DNA of 64,000 nt from Mucilaginibacter sp. SMC90 (GTDB lineage Bacteria; Bacteroidota; Bacteroidia; Sphingobacteriales; Sphingobacteriaceae): positions 806,001-870,000 of the forward strand of contig NZ_CP094527.1 in NCBI RefSeq assembly GCF_022811725.1. The letters are read 5' to 3'. Within the stretch, counting starts at the first letter, position 1. Each line of letters opens with the position of its first letter. Position numbers and translations under genes: made by a program. The notes under the pieces are model-generated. The model made no database searches, was not told the origin of the DNA, and worked only from the letters and a program-made list of their open reading frames with translations. Shown piece after piece: positions 62,666 to 64,000 of this stretch.

Positions 62666-62818
62666 AGTTGGCAATTTGCCGTTTGCAGCGGGCAGTTTTC
62701 TTTTTTGGTTTGCAGTTTTGATGGAAAAAAGAATGCCGTTAGCGGTTTTAGCTAACGGCATTCTTTTAATAAAATCGCCTATAGATAACTGCAAACTGCC
62801 TATGGGCAACTGCAAACT
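62666..62818. repeat. Word-repeat hairpin around a terminator (TTTGCAGTTTGC type)
   Basis: Left arm has GGCAATTTGCCGTTTGCAG, GGGCAGTTTTC and GGTTTGCAGTTT; right arm (62786-62818) has AACTGCAAACTGCC and GGGCAACTGCAAACTT. A perfect hairpin sits in the loop. Confidence 0.75.
62731..62763. terminator. Hairpin terminator inside the word repeat
   Basis: GAATGCCGTTAGC / GCTAACGGCATTC inverted repeat (62731-62743, 62751-62763) with A and T runs on either side. Confidence 0.85.
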
Positions 62819-63363
62819 TAATTTGGCATCAGCACTGCATTCACTACATGAACAACACCGTTGCTTTGGGCAACATCGTTAATGGTGATCCAGGATTTGC
62901 CCCCTTTTTCGTCAACGAGATATAGCTTGGCCCCCTGAGACATTACCGTTATTGTACCGCCGCTTAGTGTGCTTAACTCCGTTTTGCCTTTACCTTCTTT
63001 TACCTTGGTCAGCAAGTCGGCAGATGTAAATTTGCCGGATACTACATGGTAGGTTAAAGTTTTGATGAGCCCTGCCTTGTTAGCTGGTTTCATCAGGTTA
63101 TCAACTGTGCCGGCCGGTAATTTGGCAAATGCTTCATTAGTTGGTGCAAATACAGTATAAGGTCCTGCTGCTGATAGTGTTGGCGCAAGGCCTGCTGCTT
63201 TTATAGCTGCCACAAGTGTGGTATGATCTTTTGAACCGGATGCGTTTTGTACAATGTTTTTTGCGGGCGACATAACGGCGCCGCCAACTGTTTTTTGAGC
63301 GTAGGCTTTTGGAGCAGCGGCACAAATAAGTACTGCAAAGGCTGCGATGAATAGTTTTTTCAT
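62818..63363 (-). CDS. Secreted fasciclin-domain protein
   Basis: A 181-residue protein with signal peptide (MKKLFIAAFAVLICAAAPKAYA). One FAS1 domain fills the rest: TTLVAAIKAAGLAPTLSAAG, PYTVFAPTNEAFAKLP, LTYHVVSGKFTSAD and GVVHVVNAVLMPN. FAS1 proteins mediate adhesion or matrix binding. Stands alone. Confidence 0.92.
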   Translation of the reverse strand: MKKLFIAAFAVLICAAAPKAYAQKTVGGAVMSPAKNIVQNASGSKDHTTLVAAIKAAGLAPTLSAAGPYTVFAPTNEAFAKLPAGTVDNLMKPANKAGLIKTLTYHVVSGKFTSADLLTKVKEGKGKTELSTLSGGTITVMSQGAKLYLVDEKGGKSWITINDVAQSNGVVHVVNAVLMPN

Positions 63364-63474
63364 AATTTAATAGTCAGGATGCGTATCCTTTAAAGATACG
63401 GTTAGTAAAGCTAAACAGTTTCAAACACTATTTTGCTTTGTAACAATGTATTGACCGTTGATGAGGCAAATGGT

Positions 63475-64000
63475 TTAAAAAAATAAGCCGCCGGCTACAT
63501 TATCTGCATACAATTTGCCCATAGGTGTCAAATAAATCACATTGTCTTTTTGAGTGATCCATTCCCTGTCAAAGTATTCGGCTGCAGCTTTAAGTAATTC
63601 GTCAGATGCACCTTTGGCTATCCGGTTAAGCTGGTTCAGGTCGAGCCCCCAAATGGTGCGTACCGATGTCATAATATACTCGTTCAGGCGGTTTTCTTCG
63701 GTTAGTTCCTCCGTTTCGGCAGGTAGTTTTCCGGTTTCGAGCACTTGCATGTATTTGGCATTATTGGCTATGTTCCACTGTCGCGTATCGCCATTATAGG
63801 AATGGGCCGATGGGCCAATACCTAAATATTTTATTCCTTTCCAGTAGTTGGAATTATGGCGTGAATACTGGCCCGGCTTGCAAAAATTGGAAATTTCATA
63901 GTGTTCAAAACCATGTGCCTGCATGGCATCCATCAGCACCATAAACTGCCCGGCGCTTTGCTGCTCGTTCATGGGCGGCTGCCTTTTTTTGCTGATGAAA
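63475..64000 (-). CDS. hemW: HemW-like radical-SAM protein, C-terminal part
   Basis: The frame continues through the window edge; about 175 C-terminal residues are visible. YEISNFCKPGQYSRHNSNYW and GIGPSAHSYNG are HemW family motifs, followed by the C-terminal winged-helix part ending TPMGKLYADNV. The radical-SAM cysteines would lie outside. HemW is a haem chaperone related to coproporphyrinogen III dehydrogenase (HemN). Confidence 0.9.
   Translation of the reverse strand, partial: FISKKRQPPMNEQQSAGQFMVLMDAMQAHGFEHYEISNFCKPGQYSRHNSNYWKGIKYLGIGPSAHSYNGDTRQWNIANNAKYMQVLETGKLPAETEELTEENRLNEYIMTSVRTIWGLDLNQLNRIAKGASDELLKAAAEYFDREWITQKDNVIYLTPMGKLYADNVAGGLFF

Overview
The window looks like a chromosomal segment of a Bacteroidota species from the Sphingobacteriaceae, most likely Mucilaginibacter or a close relative. 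This is inferred from protein families and style: a TonB-dependent receptor, a TonB-plug/MG2 protein, DUF4286, DUF4350/DUF4129, a RES-Xre toxin-antitoxin pair, SusCD-free housekeeping islands, TAnnTTTG-like promoter elements close to start codons, and many palindromic intergenic repeats. No rRNA, tRNA, CRISPR array, transposase or phage gene was seen. Both edge genes are cut: an arginase-family gene at the left and hemW at the right.

Layout. 1-8.5 kb: arginase-family protein, short-chain reductase, a phosphoserine phosphatase fused to a dehydrogenase remnant, universal stress protein, tryptophan 2,3-dioxygenase, branched-chain aminotransferase, a histidine-phosphatase lipoprotein, ClpS and a secreted Gly/Arg-rich protein. 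8.5-16.7 kb: a large MG2/TonB-plug protein, dCTP deaminase, an overlapping phosphopantetheinyl transferase-lipB-SGNH lipoprotein operon, a RES-Xre toxin-antitoxin pair and L-serine dehydratase. 16.8-26.6 kb: small membrane proteins, RDD, then a SpoIIM / membrane protein / DUF4129 / DUF4350 / MoxR / DUF58 operon that ends in an unrecognised AT-rich gene, and MscS. 26.9-37.8 kb: groESL, TPR protein, topoisomerase IV parC and parE, cytidine deaminase and an SGNH hydrolase.

37.9-43.3 kb holds the most interesting regulatory locus. A ModE-type DNA-binding protein lies upstream of a TonB-dependent receptor. A 24-bp palindrome with ModE-box half-sites sits over the receptor's probable transcription start. 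A di-haem cytochrome c peroxidase and a small exported Moco-fold protein that lacks the cofactor cysteine follow. I read this as a candidate outer-membrane molybdate (or tungstate/metallophore) uptake and use locus.

43.7-50.3 kb: DUF4286, a TPR protein, then an operon of an S9-peptidase-like lipoprotein, a sensor histidine kinase and an OmpR-type regulator. The peptidase has lost its serine and histidine, so it may be a sensory partner of the kinase. 50.5-56.1 kb (minus strand): VWA protein, MoxR-like ATPase, metallophosphoesterase, UbiA-like protein and methyltransferase, closely spaced. 56.3-64 kb: PfkB kinase, a SnoaL-like secreted protein, a NadR-type nucleotidyltransferase, an AraC regulator divergent from a PhyH dioxygenase, two tandem cupin/JmjC-like paralogues, a fasciclin protein and hemW.

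Between genes there are two kinds of repeat. One is REP-like nested palindromes of types common in this phylum. The other is a set of imperfect hairpins made of 8-11-nt words repeated with variation. These share architecture but not sequence, and one lies inside the groES-groEL operon.
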